Position numbers and translations under genes: made by a program. From NCBI GenBank assembly GCA_003427395.1, contig BFEA01000086.1, forward strand, positions 1,508,575-1,559,814: DNA of 51,240 nucleotides. The letters run 5' to 3'. Under the pieces are notes generated by a model. It saw only the letters and a program-made list of their open reading frames with translations. It searched no databases and was not told the DNA's origin. Below, one piece after another: positions 21,601 to 31,700 of this stretch; position 1 is the first letter of the stretch, and every line of letters begins with the position of its first letter. Source of the stretch: Chara braunii. Taxonomy: Eukaryota; Streptophyta; Charophyceae; Charales; Characeae.

Positions 21601-22560
21601 AAAACACCGAATTCATGAAAACCTAACAAAATGATAAAACCTAACACTTTTTATAGAATGAAAAAATACAACATCAAACTGTTACTTTTGACACATAAAA
21701 AATAATATTTTTAACTGTGTCCCGAGAAAGGATGTAAAAAAATGGGCAAAAAGTCTAGCAATTCTTAAAATATGCAAGAAAATCATTTTTAGCAAAGAGT
21801 GTGTTATAGAACTATAAATTGTTCTTAGTAGATTGACAAAAACAAAGCGTAAATAAAACAATCTTTAAAAACTCAAAATATGTATAAAAAAAAAATAGTT
21901 TTAGTGAATACTCATTTATAGATTTATAACTCATTTTCAATAATTGGTAAAAACCAAAATCTGTGAAAACTAATTCATAGATTTATAAATCATATAAGTC
22001 ATTTTTTGAGCCTACTGTAAAACCCTTGTCAAAAAATATACGTTATGTAAAAGACAAATTCAAACAATTTTTGCCTTGGAAACATCTTCAAATTCTTAAC
22101 CAACCTTGATCTAAAATTAAGAAATGATAAAATATTTTAATAAAAAATAATATATTCGTCCATGTATGAGAGAACATATTCAAGCGAACATATTCATAAA
22201 AAAGACAACATATGGCGTGTCTGGGAGACCCTCCAATACGTTATGATTTCTTTAGATAAAGAAAAAAATATAATATTTTGGTTCATGAAGAAACAATATT
22301 TTGAAAGGTAGTGATTATCTGTAAAAAAACCTGTTTTTTTCCTCACCACTTCGAGTGGTTCTGAAAAAGTAGTTTTTTTTTTCATTTTTTGCGGATCTTT
22401 AACTTCACCTAGAATTTTATTGATGTAGGAGGCCTGAAAAACGTACAATGAGAATCTTTGAAAATTTTCGTGCAAACCTAACAATTTTTTTTGTTAGGTT
22501 TTCATAACTCCTATGTTTTACCATGAACTTAGGAAAAATGAGAACAATTGAAAGTTACTT
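21601..22560. other. AT-rich non-coding stretch
   Basis: Nearly 1 kb of strongly A+T-rich sequence with short imperfect repeats of atagatttataa(a/c)tca and T/A runs. It differs sharply in composition from the GC-richer stem-loop tract before it. No gene seen. Confidence 0.6.
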
Positions 22561-23670
22561 GTTGTGAATACATGTTGTCTCTCCAGGAAGCAAATAGGGC
22601 GGGGGTTCGTTGCTTCAATAACCTACCCTGTTATTGACCTAGAGTGGACCGTTGTACGGGGGGGTTATTTTGCCGATTCGGTGGAGACGGTCCGACTTCT
22701 GATATTCGAGTTTTGTGCTCGGGCGAGGAGGAGTACCCCAGACCACTTCCTAAAGGGAGAAGCATGCAACACTTCAAGCAATGCCCATGATCAAGTAACC
22801 TATCACCCAATAAGATTGAGAAAGTATGGAGACAGGTGTGAACGTGTCGAATTTTGAGTCCGCGGTAGGTGGAATGAATGACTTTGGCAACGCGTCTCAT
22901 CAACTCAAAACTAAGGCAGCCGATTACCTTGTCGGCGGCATCTATGTTATTGTCGAAAAACCAACCCCTTGTTGACAGTTGTATGATTGTTTTGTGGAGT
23001 TCGACCTGAGATGGTCGGATTGTTTTTTTTTTTAATCTTGTGTGATTGGATGTATTGTATGATGATTAAATTCTTTCAGTTATCATTTCAGATTATGTTC
23101 CTGTCGACTACGGTCAATTTTTTTCCATATAACTATCTGTGGATGTTTAACTTTCGTTTGACTTCATGTCTCAGGGACTAGGATTAAGTTGAGGGTTTCA
23201 CGCTTGGTTGAGACCGTCCTAGTCGACCGACGTTCTCTTCGTACTTAGGAGATCAACGCCCTAGGAACGAACGACGTTCGGGTCCACTTGGCTTAAACCA
23301 AGCGTATCTATACTACGGCGAACGAGCAAACGCCCTCGGCTTACCTAGCTCTGCAATTGTATCGAAAAACGTTCGCACGTTGGTCAGTAGCTCGGTAGGG
23401 ATACACCCCTAAGGGTGGTGACAACCCCTTAGGGAAGGAAAGCTTATGCCCCAAGGGAACCTATCCTGTCGTAGGGGACCGTGGGCTGTACAGTTGGTGC
23501 ACCCAGCTAGAGCGGTGAAGGGACGACGCGACCACGATCGTCTCAGCGGCTCGTGAGATGTGTTGCACAATTCCTAAGTTGTATCTAGTTGTGTTTTGTT
23601 TTACTCCTGCGTGACATGGTCGGGAGGGCTCTCGCCTTTGCGAAAAAAATTGGAGCCGATGCGCTCGACA
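22561..23670. other. Right part of the nested insertion
   Basis: No recognisable protein. From about 23190 to 23600 small stem-loops reappear (cttggcttaaaccaag near 23288, cacccctaagggtg near 23404), resembling the left-hand tract. Confidence 0.45.
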
Positions 23671-24300
23671 ACGCTTCTCACAGTGGTTTATAAATTGGTC
23701 GCTAAAGCACTAACAGATAGAATGCTCAAAGTCATAGCTGACATCATCCACCCAGCACAACGGGGTTCATCAAAGGAAGGAATATACAGCATAATTTTCT
23801 TCTCACAAATGAACTTATCAAAGTTTCACGCCAGTCTAAACATAATGCAACATTCATCTTCATATACTTTGAGAAAACTTATGATCATGTGGATTGTTTT
23901 TTTCTGGACAAGTGTCTCGAAAAAATGAACTTTGGGCCGGTCTTCAGAAAATGAACCAAAATCATGCATCAAAAAGCAACTACAAAAGTAATGATTAATG
24001 ACAGTTTGACACCTCCAATAGAATTACAGAGATCGGTCAAACAGGGCGACCCATTAGCTTATTTTATCTTTGTAATAATAATGAAAGCCTTAGCGGCCAA
24101 TCTAAAACATCACAAGGATATTAGAAGAATTCAAGTGACGTCCATTTCGGAAGACGCAATTCTCATGTGCTCCCTTTTTGCAGACAACCTTTCTCTTATG
24201 GTTGACGCAACACCGAAAAACATGATTGCAATACAATAATTAATGAATAAGTTTTGTAGGCATGAAGGTCAAGTGAGGGGAAAAAACCTTAGGATGGTGG
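23671..24300 (+). pseudogene. LINE reverse transcriptase, catalytic core
   Basis: Continues the RT in order: LLTVVYKLVAKALTDRMLKV, then IADIIHPAQRG (the QxGF-like block ending in S here), a frameshifted YD.VDW block near 23880, then LQRSVKQGDPLAYFIFVIIM (the RQGCPLSPLLF motif) and CSLFADNLSLMVDA. The catalytic FADD reads FADN, with loss of the second Asp. With several frame breaks this RT cannot be active. Confidence 0.88.
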
Positions 24301-25135
24301 ATACATCATCAGGGAGTTAGACCTCCAGAATCACCTCGAATTAAATGGCTTTCCATAGAGAATCCAATTAGGGTCTTAGGCATCTCGTTGGTTGTTGAAG
24401 GGAAACCCACAATTAACAACGAGGTCATCTTCCAAAGTGCTCAGAAAACTAGAGCTTTGGAAGAATGAACATACATCGATAATAGGCAGATCTCTGGTGA
24501 TTAATAATGTAATCTTAGCCTTTATATGGTATAAATCAGCAATTTGGACCCTAGACAACAAATAACAGCGATTTTGTCAAAACGAACATTTTTTATTTTT
24601 TGTACGAAATTAAAAGTCCACTCTGCAGCCAAAATTTGATGAAATTTTGGGTAGGGCGTTCTGAAAACGCCCTACCCCCTCGATGTTTTTGGACTCAGCC
24701 AGAGTCCAGATACATGCAGGGGGGTACGACGTTCTGAAAACGCCGTACCCCCCTGCATGTATGTGGACTCTGGTAGAGTCAAAAACATCGAGGGGGTAGG
24801 GCGTTTTCAGAACACCCTACCCAAAATTTCATCAAATTTTGGCTGCAGAGTGGACTTTCAATTTTGTAAAAAAAATAAAAAATGTCCGTTTTGACGAAAT
24901 TGCTGTTAAATGGACCAAATTTCTTCACCTGCAACTGAGAGTCTTCTTGTGGAGAGGAAATCATGATTACAAAATTGTTATTAGTATAGTGGCCTGATCT
25001 TCAGTCATCCAACCAAAGTCCAAGGGGGGTTTAGGAATCATTGACTCCTTTCTCCAAGCCATGACACTCTCCATCCAATGGTTCAAAAGACTACTACTCA
25101 ATCCTCAAACCCCTTGGAGTGGCCTAGTGTGAGAA
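24301..25135 (+). pseudogene. LINE post-RT region
   Basis: Reads RIKWLSIENPIRVLGISLVV, the L1 thumb/connection block (..R.LGI.+), then WTLDN. It is interrupted by the MITE at 24564-24907 and resumes WTKFLHLQLRVFLWRGNHDY, and, with frame changes, a SPRGLGIIDSFLQAMTLSIQW segment, the GGLG(I/L) block before the LINE C-terminus. Stops and indels occur throughout. Confidence 0.75.
24564..24907. mobile_element. Fold-back MITE with AAAT target duplication
   Basis: A 344-bp element that is almost one continuous inverted repeat, with arms of about 165 bp starting aacagcgattttgtcaaaac and meeting near 24735. Internal shorter stems (gtagggcgtt / aacgccctac) also recur. AAAT precedes (24560-24563) and follows (24908-24911) it. 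Removing the element and one AAAT restores the LINE reading GAC-AAC-AAA-TGG-ACC, which proves the boundary and the 4-bp duplication. No coding capacity. Confidence 0.93.
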
Positions 25136-25486
25136 CAATTAACCTAAAGGAGATTGGCCCCTCAGACAGGGGACACCGTGGACCCACCCATGTGCCTAGA
25201 GAACAGGGAATGACTCATCCCAAGAGGCACAACCAAGGAGATTGAACCGCTTTAAATGACAAACAAGGAAGCAATAAAAAATAATATTATTAATGACCCT
25301 TAGGAGTCGTCCATCTTTGAGTTTAGCGGGTATGACTCTTAGGAGTCGTCCATCTCTCAGTTTAGCAGGTGTCGCTCCCCACCAATAGATTGGAGCACCG
25401 GCGAGGGTACTAGGGGGGGATGCTCTTACCACCTCGCCTAGTAACCCGAGCGGTTTAAGGAAAAAAAAAAAAAAAAAAAAAAAAAA
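25136..25486 (+). repeat. LINE 3' UTR and poly(A) tail
   Basis: Contains a 32-bp tandem duplication (gagtcgtccatct...agtttagc) at about 25292-25372, the family-specific segment shared with 598-812 and 15395-15557, and 26 A residues at the end. This is the reference for recognising the truncated copies. Confidence 0.82.
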
Positions 25487-25709
25487 GTTTAGCTAATGGT
25501 AGTAGTGTTTTTGCCTAGAACGTGTTTTGTTTATCAGACTTCGGTTTTGGACATTGATCAGGGGCTGGTCCCCTCAGGGTAGTGTTCCCTGTAAGCAGAA
25601 CTGGGTAATGCTCCCAACAGTTATTCTTCCGGGTAGACTGTGAGAACCACGACCTCCAAATATTTTCGCAATAAACGTACATCTTTTGAAGAAAAAAAAA
25701 AAAAAAAAA
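25487..25709 (+). mobile_element. Short poly(A)-tailed unit, possible SINE or retrocopy
   Basis: About 205 bp followed by 18 A residues (25692-25709), directly downstream of the LINE tail. A GC-rich core (ggggctggtcccctc, agggtagtgttccct) and an aataaa-like aataaacg 20 bases before the tail are visible. No A/B box pair was found. Confidence 0.4.
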
Positions 25710-26181
25710 GTTGTGTGTAGAATTGAAATACAAACGACTTTTGGCTGACGGTCATTGGTCACATGATGATTCCTCACATAATCGGAGATAAAAAAGAAAA
25801 TAACAGAATCATACAAAGGCACCCCACTTTAGACCCCTCTAGCTCCTTTAAAACCAATTTATACCGCCTTCCACCCCCCTTGACAGCCAACTCGCAAACA
25901 TAGAAATGAGCCCGGATTTGGGGTCCTGGGGAAAGGTTCTACTAGCAACGGGATAGGATAGAAAGGAGTTTGTGGGGCAGTTGAGTGACCAAAATCCCGC
26001 CGTGCAGTACTGGTGATCCCACGGTCAGTATTTTACATGTATTACCCGAAAAAGTAAGGAGATATTCGTTTCCCTCCTCCTCTCCTTGACAACGGGCATG
26101 TCCGTGCAAATACATCTTCCTGCCAGAATCTTTTCAATCGGTTGGGGGTGTGGCCAACCCCAAACGAGGTTTGGATCAGCC
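25710..26181. other. Gene-free spacer
   Basis: No convincing frame, RNA or repeat. It lies between the poly(A) unit and the 3' end of the trihelix gene. Confidence 0.4.
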
Positions 26182-26248
26182 TTAACCCACTGGATAGAAG
26201 ATTTTCAGTTGGCCCTCTTGCTTGGCCATCCGCCTCGCCCTCATTCGG

Positions 26249-27460
26249 TTATTGTGGAGGCAGTCTGCCGGTGTCAAGCAGATTAGGCGGGTGTATGACC
26301 TGATTGTTGGGGGTTGTTGCGTGGATGGCATCATACAGTTGTCGAGCCATCGCAAACTTGAACCCCAATTCTTTGCGCTTCGTCGAGGTGAGCAGATAAA
26401 AAATTCTTTCTCCCTGTCCCAATTTTTTTTGTACCACCCAAAAATGTTCTCCCATCTCGTCATGCACGAATCCCGATCTATATTCGCAACCCCCTGCTGG
26501 GCCATCCGCTTCGCTATTTCGTTCCATTTGCATGTCTTCGTCTTCATCCGTACGAAGTTGGTGCCCTGGCTCGCCATATAATCGTCCAGGTCCCTCTTGC
26601 ACCGCACGAGGACGAGCGATTCGTCCAAATGCCAGTTCTGCCGCGTGCTCCCTCCCCCACTGTCGCCATCCGCACCCCCCCCCTTCCTCCCTCGCCTTCG
26701 AGCTCCCACGACTCTTGCTTGTCTTCTTCTTCCCTCCCTTTGATGTGACTTCCTTCACAGCAGGCTCGTCATCCTCCTCGCTCTCATCGTCGCCATCCAT
26801 GCCGTCCTCCGCCACATCCTCACCGTCAGCGTTGGCGTCACCTCCATCGTCGCGTTGGACGTCCGTACGCATCCTGGAGTACCTCGCTATGATCCTCTCT
26901 ATCACTCGTGGGGACTCTGCCGCAGTCGTCGTCGTCACTCTTCCATTCAGGACAGTGTGGGGAGCCTCATTGCTGACAGAAGTTGAGAACATCGGCGGTC
27001 GGCTATGGCTGCTCGTGCATGCGGACGAAGACCTCGACGGCCGCTGTGTCTCCAGTCTGTCTTCTCGGGCATTCTGCATTGTCACCGACACACCGCCCTG
27101 TGACCGACTGCTGTGCTCCACGAGAACGGTTCTTGGTACATCCATCATGCACGCCGGCGACAAGTGCGAAGGATCCCCTCCCGCCCCCTGCGCTCCCGTC
27201 AACAAGGTAAACATCGGACCCATCCCACTGCCACGATCACCCGATCTGCCCCCAGACTCGTAGGAGGTCTGTGTCGACCCCCATGCGAGAGGGAGGGTTG
27301 AAGGGGGCGGCACCCACTCCTCATCATCTGGCAAGGGCTGCATGTAACTCGACAGATGGGCGTACGACGAGGGGTCGAATCGGTGACGAATTCCGTCCGG
27401 AACGCCGTTCGTAGCACCGCCCCCCCATCCCATACATGTGCCCGCCATGAAGATTATCAT
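26249..27460 (-). pseudogene. Trihelix/Myb-SANT-like protein, PIF/Harbinger type
   Basis: N-terminal ~200 residues are low-complexity, followed by an acidic/basic linker (EDGMDGDDESEEDDEP, then SKGGKKKTSKSRGSS). After a frame change at a run of nine C (26675-26683) the DNA-binding domain reads WHLDESLVLVRCKRDLDDYM, then RMKTKTCKWNEIAKRM, RDSCMTRWENIFGWYKKNWD. After a second change at six A (26398-26403) it continues FYLLTSTKRKELGFKF, HPPNLLDTG. This is the trihelix-type domain that accompanies PIF/Harbinger transposases and recurs in host factors. W, KW, RW and WYKK positions are all present. Two homopolymer frameshifts mean either a pseudogene or assembly errors. Confidence 0.75.
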
Positions 27461-27635
27461 CGCCCATCCCCTTCCTCACCCTGCCTCCTCCACAGTCCTT
27501 CTTTGTTGGCTTCTTCCGCGGACGGGCCCGACTGTGCCTCAACAACTGGCACAGTTGCACCACAATGACGATCAACAATGCGTCAAGGAGAATTGCCAGC
27601 AGAGCAGTCATACTGAGGAGGTCTGCCATGCGCAC
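27324..27635 (-). CDS. Short hydrophobic-plus-basic ORF, doubtful
   Basis: A 103-residue frame with one strong hydrophobic helix (ALLAILLDALLIVIVVQLCQLL) directly followed by a basic stretch (RHSRARPRKKPTKK), like a signal anchor. It overlaps the start of the trihelix gene in another frame. It could be a small membrane protein or the true, frameshifted N-terminus of its neighbour. I do not recognise it. Confidence 0.3.
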   Translation of the reverse strand: MRMADLLSMTALLAILLDALLIVIVVQLCQLLRHSRARPRKKPTKKDCGGGRVRKGMGDDNLHGGHMYGMGGRCYERRSGRNSSPIRPLVVRPSVELHAALAR

Positions 27636-28101
27636 ACGTGAGGCGTGATGAAGACAAGCACATCAGGAAGCAGTGCTGCAAACGACAACACGTCTCCTGA
27701 CACAGTGGCCATTTACATGGATCGGCCACCGCCAAGGGAGTGTTGTGTCCAACCCTCTCATCCCATGCCCGATTGCTGGCCGTTGGCAGGGACGGCGCTA
27801 CCGAGCAGAACATTTCGTATTCGAATGACCGCCAACAACCATCCGGCCCCTGCCGCTTCCAGAACGACCTTCCTCCCCTCCCAACGGCTACTGTGGCCTC
27901 GCAACGGCACTGGAGAGAGCGGTACCACGTCTCGCCGGTGCCAAAGTCCCACCCGAAGGGCTGGTCACAAACGCACTGCACCAGGAACAACCGCCTTTCG
28001 ACAGAAAACAAAAAAAAATTGTGACAGCCCCGTGAATGATGCGATCCGTGGAGCGGGCCCCTCCAGCACGTCGCGAGACCGCCAGTCTCGAGTCTCAACA
28101 C
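27583..28101 (-). CDS. Unrecognised Trp-rich protein segment
   Basis: The middle of this 172-residue frame looks like real protein: FGWDFGTGETWYRSLQ, FWKRQGPDGCWRSFEYEMF and NRAWDERVGHNTPLA, with well-spaced Trp/Gly/Asp and no low complexity. The first ~35 residues and the Cys-rich end look less natural, so the gene is probably broken at both sides. An A8 run at 28012-28019 is a likely frameshift site. No family recognised. It lies between the trihelix gene and the ParB/methyltransferase-like gene, same strand. Confidence 0.4.
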   Translation of the reverse strand: MLRLETGGLATCWRGPLHGSHHSRGCHNFFLFSVERRLFLVQCVCDQPFGWDFGTGETWYRSLQCRCEATVAVGRGGRSFWKRQGPDGCWRSFEYEMFCSVAPSLPTASNRAWDERVGHNTPLAVADPCKWPLCQETCCRLQHCFLMCLSSSRLTCAHGRPPQYDCSAGNSP

Positions 28102-28730
28102 ATGAGAAAGGAGGCGAGCAGGGCAACCCTGTGTCCAACTGAAGATGCGGGGGCCAGGACGTCACATTTTTTTGGCCCCACGGAACTGTTGCGTAAGGAG
28201 CACTTATGGCGGAGGGCGATGTCAGCAAATCCGAATGTATCCGGAGTTTGTGGTGGTCGTCCGAGCCGAGGGAACCGGAGGTCGCACCTTCGCTCCTTCG
28301 CAATGCAGGCATCCCGCCCTCCAGGCAAAACGAAGACGCGCCCTCTTTCAGGAGCAAGGTGTTGAGCACAAGAGACCTCTGCTGAGCACGGCGGGATGGA
28401 CTATCCTGGGCAACGGGAAACAAACTCCTCGGAGACAAGTGCGAATCTACTCGCACTTGATCAGACGTCAGGGTGGCCTCGTCTCGCATGTCGGAATCTC
28501 GACTCCCTACGCAGTGGGGGTCAGTTTCCATATACTGGGGACTTCCGGACGTTCTACGCTTTCCGCCCGACCCGTTTCCGTCGGACGCCTTCTCAACCGA
28601 CGATGTCTTGCCCGTCCCCTTTCCGGCAAACTGTGAGCCGTCTCCTCCACCACCTTCGCCGTCTCCTTCGTCTCCTCCACCACCCCTTCCCGTATGCTGA
28701 CCGGCCGTGGAAGAATGCGGCATGCGCCAG
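28102..28730 (-). pseudogene. Gly/Asp-rich C-terminal tail and downstream region
   Basis: The frame after codon loss at 28731 reads RGGGGDEGDGEGGGGDG and SDGNGSGGKRRTSGSPQ, then DPHCVGSRDSDMRDEATL, a low-complexity tail that probably belonged to the preceding large protein. It ends near the palindromic 22-bp motif at 28437-28458. Sequence from there to 28102 has no convincing coding content. Confidence 0.45.
28437..28458. promoter_or_regulatory. 22-bp palindromic motif, perfect arms
   Basis: AAGTGCGA-ATCTAC-TCGCACTT, both 8-bp arms fully complementary. It is the copy farthest to the left of a motif dispersed across 28-48 kb and lies 3' of the ParB/methyltransferase-like gene on the minus strand. 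Confidence 0.7.
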
Positions 28731-31700
28731 TCAATGCCACGAGACGGTGTCGTTTCGAGTGCGTAGAAAAACGCTCGAAACTCCAACATGTTGCAATATG
28801 TTGTTGGCGTACAACTCATGTAACTTTTGTTCTGCATACGCATCGACGTCCTGATCGTTCCTTTCGGGGTTCATGAGACTCAAATGCTCCACCAAAGCAG
28901 TTCTTGCCTTTCTCTTAAATGCACCCGCTCCCTGTCTCTTCAGTCCAGTCCACTTGCCATCGGCCTCCTTTATTGCCATGACCCATATTCCATTCCTCAC
29001 AGCAGGTTGGAATATCCTCGGGTGCCAGACGATGTTGTGTCCCCAGACATCCTCCGACATGAACCGGTGATGCTTGCCGAAGAAGTAGAGTCTGTCATTC
29101 TGCCAGGTGTCATGGTCCACAGGGAGCCTGTCACAAGGTTCGTGATCATAGTCTCTCTCTTTCTCCTCGTCATCAGACGATTGGTCGTCGGCTGGTTCGC
29201 CCCGAAGCACATGCTTCAAACCGGCAGGGGACGTGCTATATCTCCGAGGGTCACCTTCCTCTTCATCACTAACCTGTCCAACCACCCGGGGAAGTGGCAT
29301 GGACTCGAAATCGAAGGTTTCAGAGTCGCTCAGCTCCTCCATGTCTTCAACGTCGAAAGGGTCCTCCTCGTCAAACTGTGACTTGTAGTTTTCGAGAGTG
29401 AGCGGTTCGGCCAGCGTGAAGTAAACGTGCTCCAGCCTTCTCAGGAAGTGCGAGACAGACTCCCTGGGTGCACCGTGGTACCCATTGAGCACAGCGAACA
29501 CCAGGTTTCTCCGTCGACTGTATTCGAGGTCGGTCGGGCCAGGCGGTCCGGGTCCGAAAAGGAAGTCCCAAACGTCCGTCCTTTTGTTCCCCAGCAATTT
29601 TCAATGCATGTCACGTTTGGGATCCCAGTTTCGTTCGTCGGTGGTGCAGGCAAACTCGCAAGCATTGCGAGTGTCTGCAACGCGTGCCTTCACGAACTCG
29701 TGAAGGTAATCGACCATCTTCGCCTCCTTCTCCAACGCGACGACGTTCCGACCGGTGCGCAGGAGTTCCCACACGACAGACGCATGCGCCTTCCCAAAGA
29801 AAAAAAACAGTTTGACCAGCTTTGCAAAAGTTTACAAGTAGACCAAGTAGACGCTTCGGATGGCCGCCCGCGGATTGCACGAACACTCCCCTTAGCGCGA
29901 GAATGTCGTCAAGGATCGACAGTTTTTCGACATCGGTCATGTCGGCGAGACACTGCCAACAGAACATGTCTGGCTCCTTCACGACCATGAAAAACTTGTC
30001 GTCCGCTTGCGTTTTCTTTTTGGTAGGAGGCAGAGGTACCCGGACAAGCCACCCCATCTTCGTTTGACCAGCCGCCCCTTTCGAGACCATTTCCGGAATT
30101 GCTTGCAGACCCGGAGATTTGTCTGGCATGTATTTGCCCGGCCTCGACAATGGCGTCTTGCCGTCGCTGCCCAACAACTTCCCCTCCGCCCATTTCACGT
30201 AGAACTCCATGGCTTTGTGGAAAACGTCATCACCGACCGTCACGAGCGGCATCCACTGCCTCAATGCATTGTCAACGGCAGCGACATACTCCTTGTCGGC
30301 GAGCGATTTATTTTTTTCTGCCAACGACCAGTGAGCTCCGTTCGGACTTATTCCCAAAATCAGCTTTTGGAAATCGAAAAACTTTTGTTTTTCGCCCTCC
30401 TTGCCGGAAGGGTTCCCTTGAATGGCCATCGACCTTCCTTCTTTCTCCCATGCCTCCCTCATGTCCAAGAACGCGGCCTTCTGCGATCGCTGCTTAGACC
30501 TCTTGTGTCTCGTGTTCTCGTTGAGACTGACCTGCCTATAGCCCGCGAAATCTCGGTCGGAGAACCACACCACTCTCGCCGGCTACGAGTGCATCTTCCA
30601 CAATATGAATATTGGCACACCCTCCAACTCCTTCACAGCAGCCACGGTGTGTTGTCCGTTAACAGGGTAAAAAGTAGTACTTGTCCTTGTCCTCTGGCTT
30701 GAAGACATCTTTGTGAACCCTTTCAGCTTGCTCCGGCCTACGCTCCACCGGCTTGTAGATGGGTGTCAGAATCAAAGGGTTTTTTGTCCAGATTCTGCCC
30801 CTTTTCTTGCGGAATTGACGCAGCATCGCAGCCTTGATGTCGTCCACAGTTTCGCGATTTAGACCGCGGTGGTTGTAATATCTTTCCCAAGACGGGATGT
30901 CGCAAACCTTCCTGGGTCGATGAGCAGTTGGACGGGGAGCTCCTTCTCCACGATCTCACCGCCATCGTTCCGCTCGTATTCGAGCCAGAATGCTGCCGCT
31001 TCGTCGCACTCCTCACCGACAGGCCGTTCGCCCCCGCTCGCCGCCTTAGCAGTCTTCCGCCTTCGAGGTTTCTTCTGGCCATCGCCTTCTTCAGCTGCCA
31101 CTTTCCGTTTCGATTTCCCCGGTTCTCTCGCGGCCGCAGCGCCTGGATCAGCCGAATCTCCTCCACCCGCGGCTTGTCCTTCGCGGATGGTCAAACCGTC
31201 GGGCCTCCTCGCTTTCTTACTTGTCGTCCCACCCTCTTCGTTCGTCGGCCTCTTTCCCGAGGCACATTCTCCGTCGCCACCTCCATCCCCGCCCGTCACC
31301 GCGTCCGGTTTTCCTCTCATCCTCTTCATGCAGAGGGTTCCTTCCGCCACCTCCTCTCGCACCATCCTCTGTCGCTCGCTCTTCTTCTCCGAAGGAGTCT
31401 GCTCCCCGCCAGAGCTTCCGAGAACAACGCCCATCCCTTCAGCCTCATTCCCTCCAACATCTAGCCCCGATCTGCTTGAATCTCTTCTCGTCTCATCTCG
31501 AAGCGAATACGTGTCGGCGCCGCAGCGGACCTTGATAAGTTTCGGAATGCCGACCCGTTGAGTCCCTGTACCCTGAGAATGCAAGTCCGACGTGTTCCTA
31601 GGAGCATCCGGGCCAACCTGCGTGTGAACGCTGCGTCCCTTGATCCGACCCCCAACGTCTTGAATCGGACTCCCGCGCCCCACTGTCATACCTGGAGTTT

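Larger units (their letters stand above)
17627..23670. mobile_element. Unclassified ~6.04-kb nested insertion
   Basis: Interrupts the LINE RT between NYRPIT and LLTVVYK, with ACG on both sides (17624-17626 and 23671-23673). The ends are short inverted sequences (ttgtcggggc on the left; reverse complement of the right ttgtcgagcg, shifted by one base), so the duplication could be read as ACG or CG. Contents are a stem-loop-rich tract, a 37-39-bp satellite and an AT-rich stretch. No transposase, RT or long repeat pair is visible. It may be a non-autonomous DNA transposon. TG...CA ends could suggest an LTR, but neither end recurs near the opposite terminus. Confidence 0.6.
15558..25486 (+). mobile_element. 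L1-type LINE with three nested insertions
   Basis: A 5'-truncated non-LTR retrotransposon. Order: endonuclease C-terminal part, linker, reverse transcriptase, post-RT region, 3' UTR, 26-base poly(A) (25461-25486). Removing 16961-17440, 17627-23670 (plus a 3-bp duplication) and 24564-24907 (plus a 4-bp duplication) restores the protein across each junction: KTP to GIDDLP, NYRPIT to LLTVVYK, and WTLDN-K to WTKFLH. That leaves about 3.05 kb. Additional stops mean it is dead. The joins were inferred by reading codons; no alignment was run. Confidence 0.85.

Noticed and set aside
17627-23670. An LTR retrotransposon as the 6-kb LINE insertion (TGTCGG...GACA ends)
   Set aside because: The left-end sequence does not recur near the right end or the reverse, and no gag, protease, RT or integrase was found inside.
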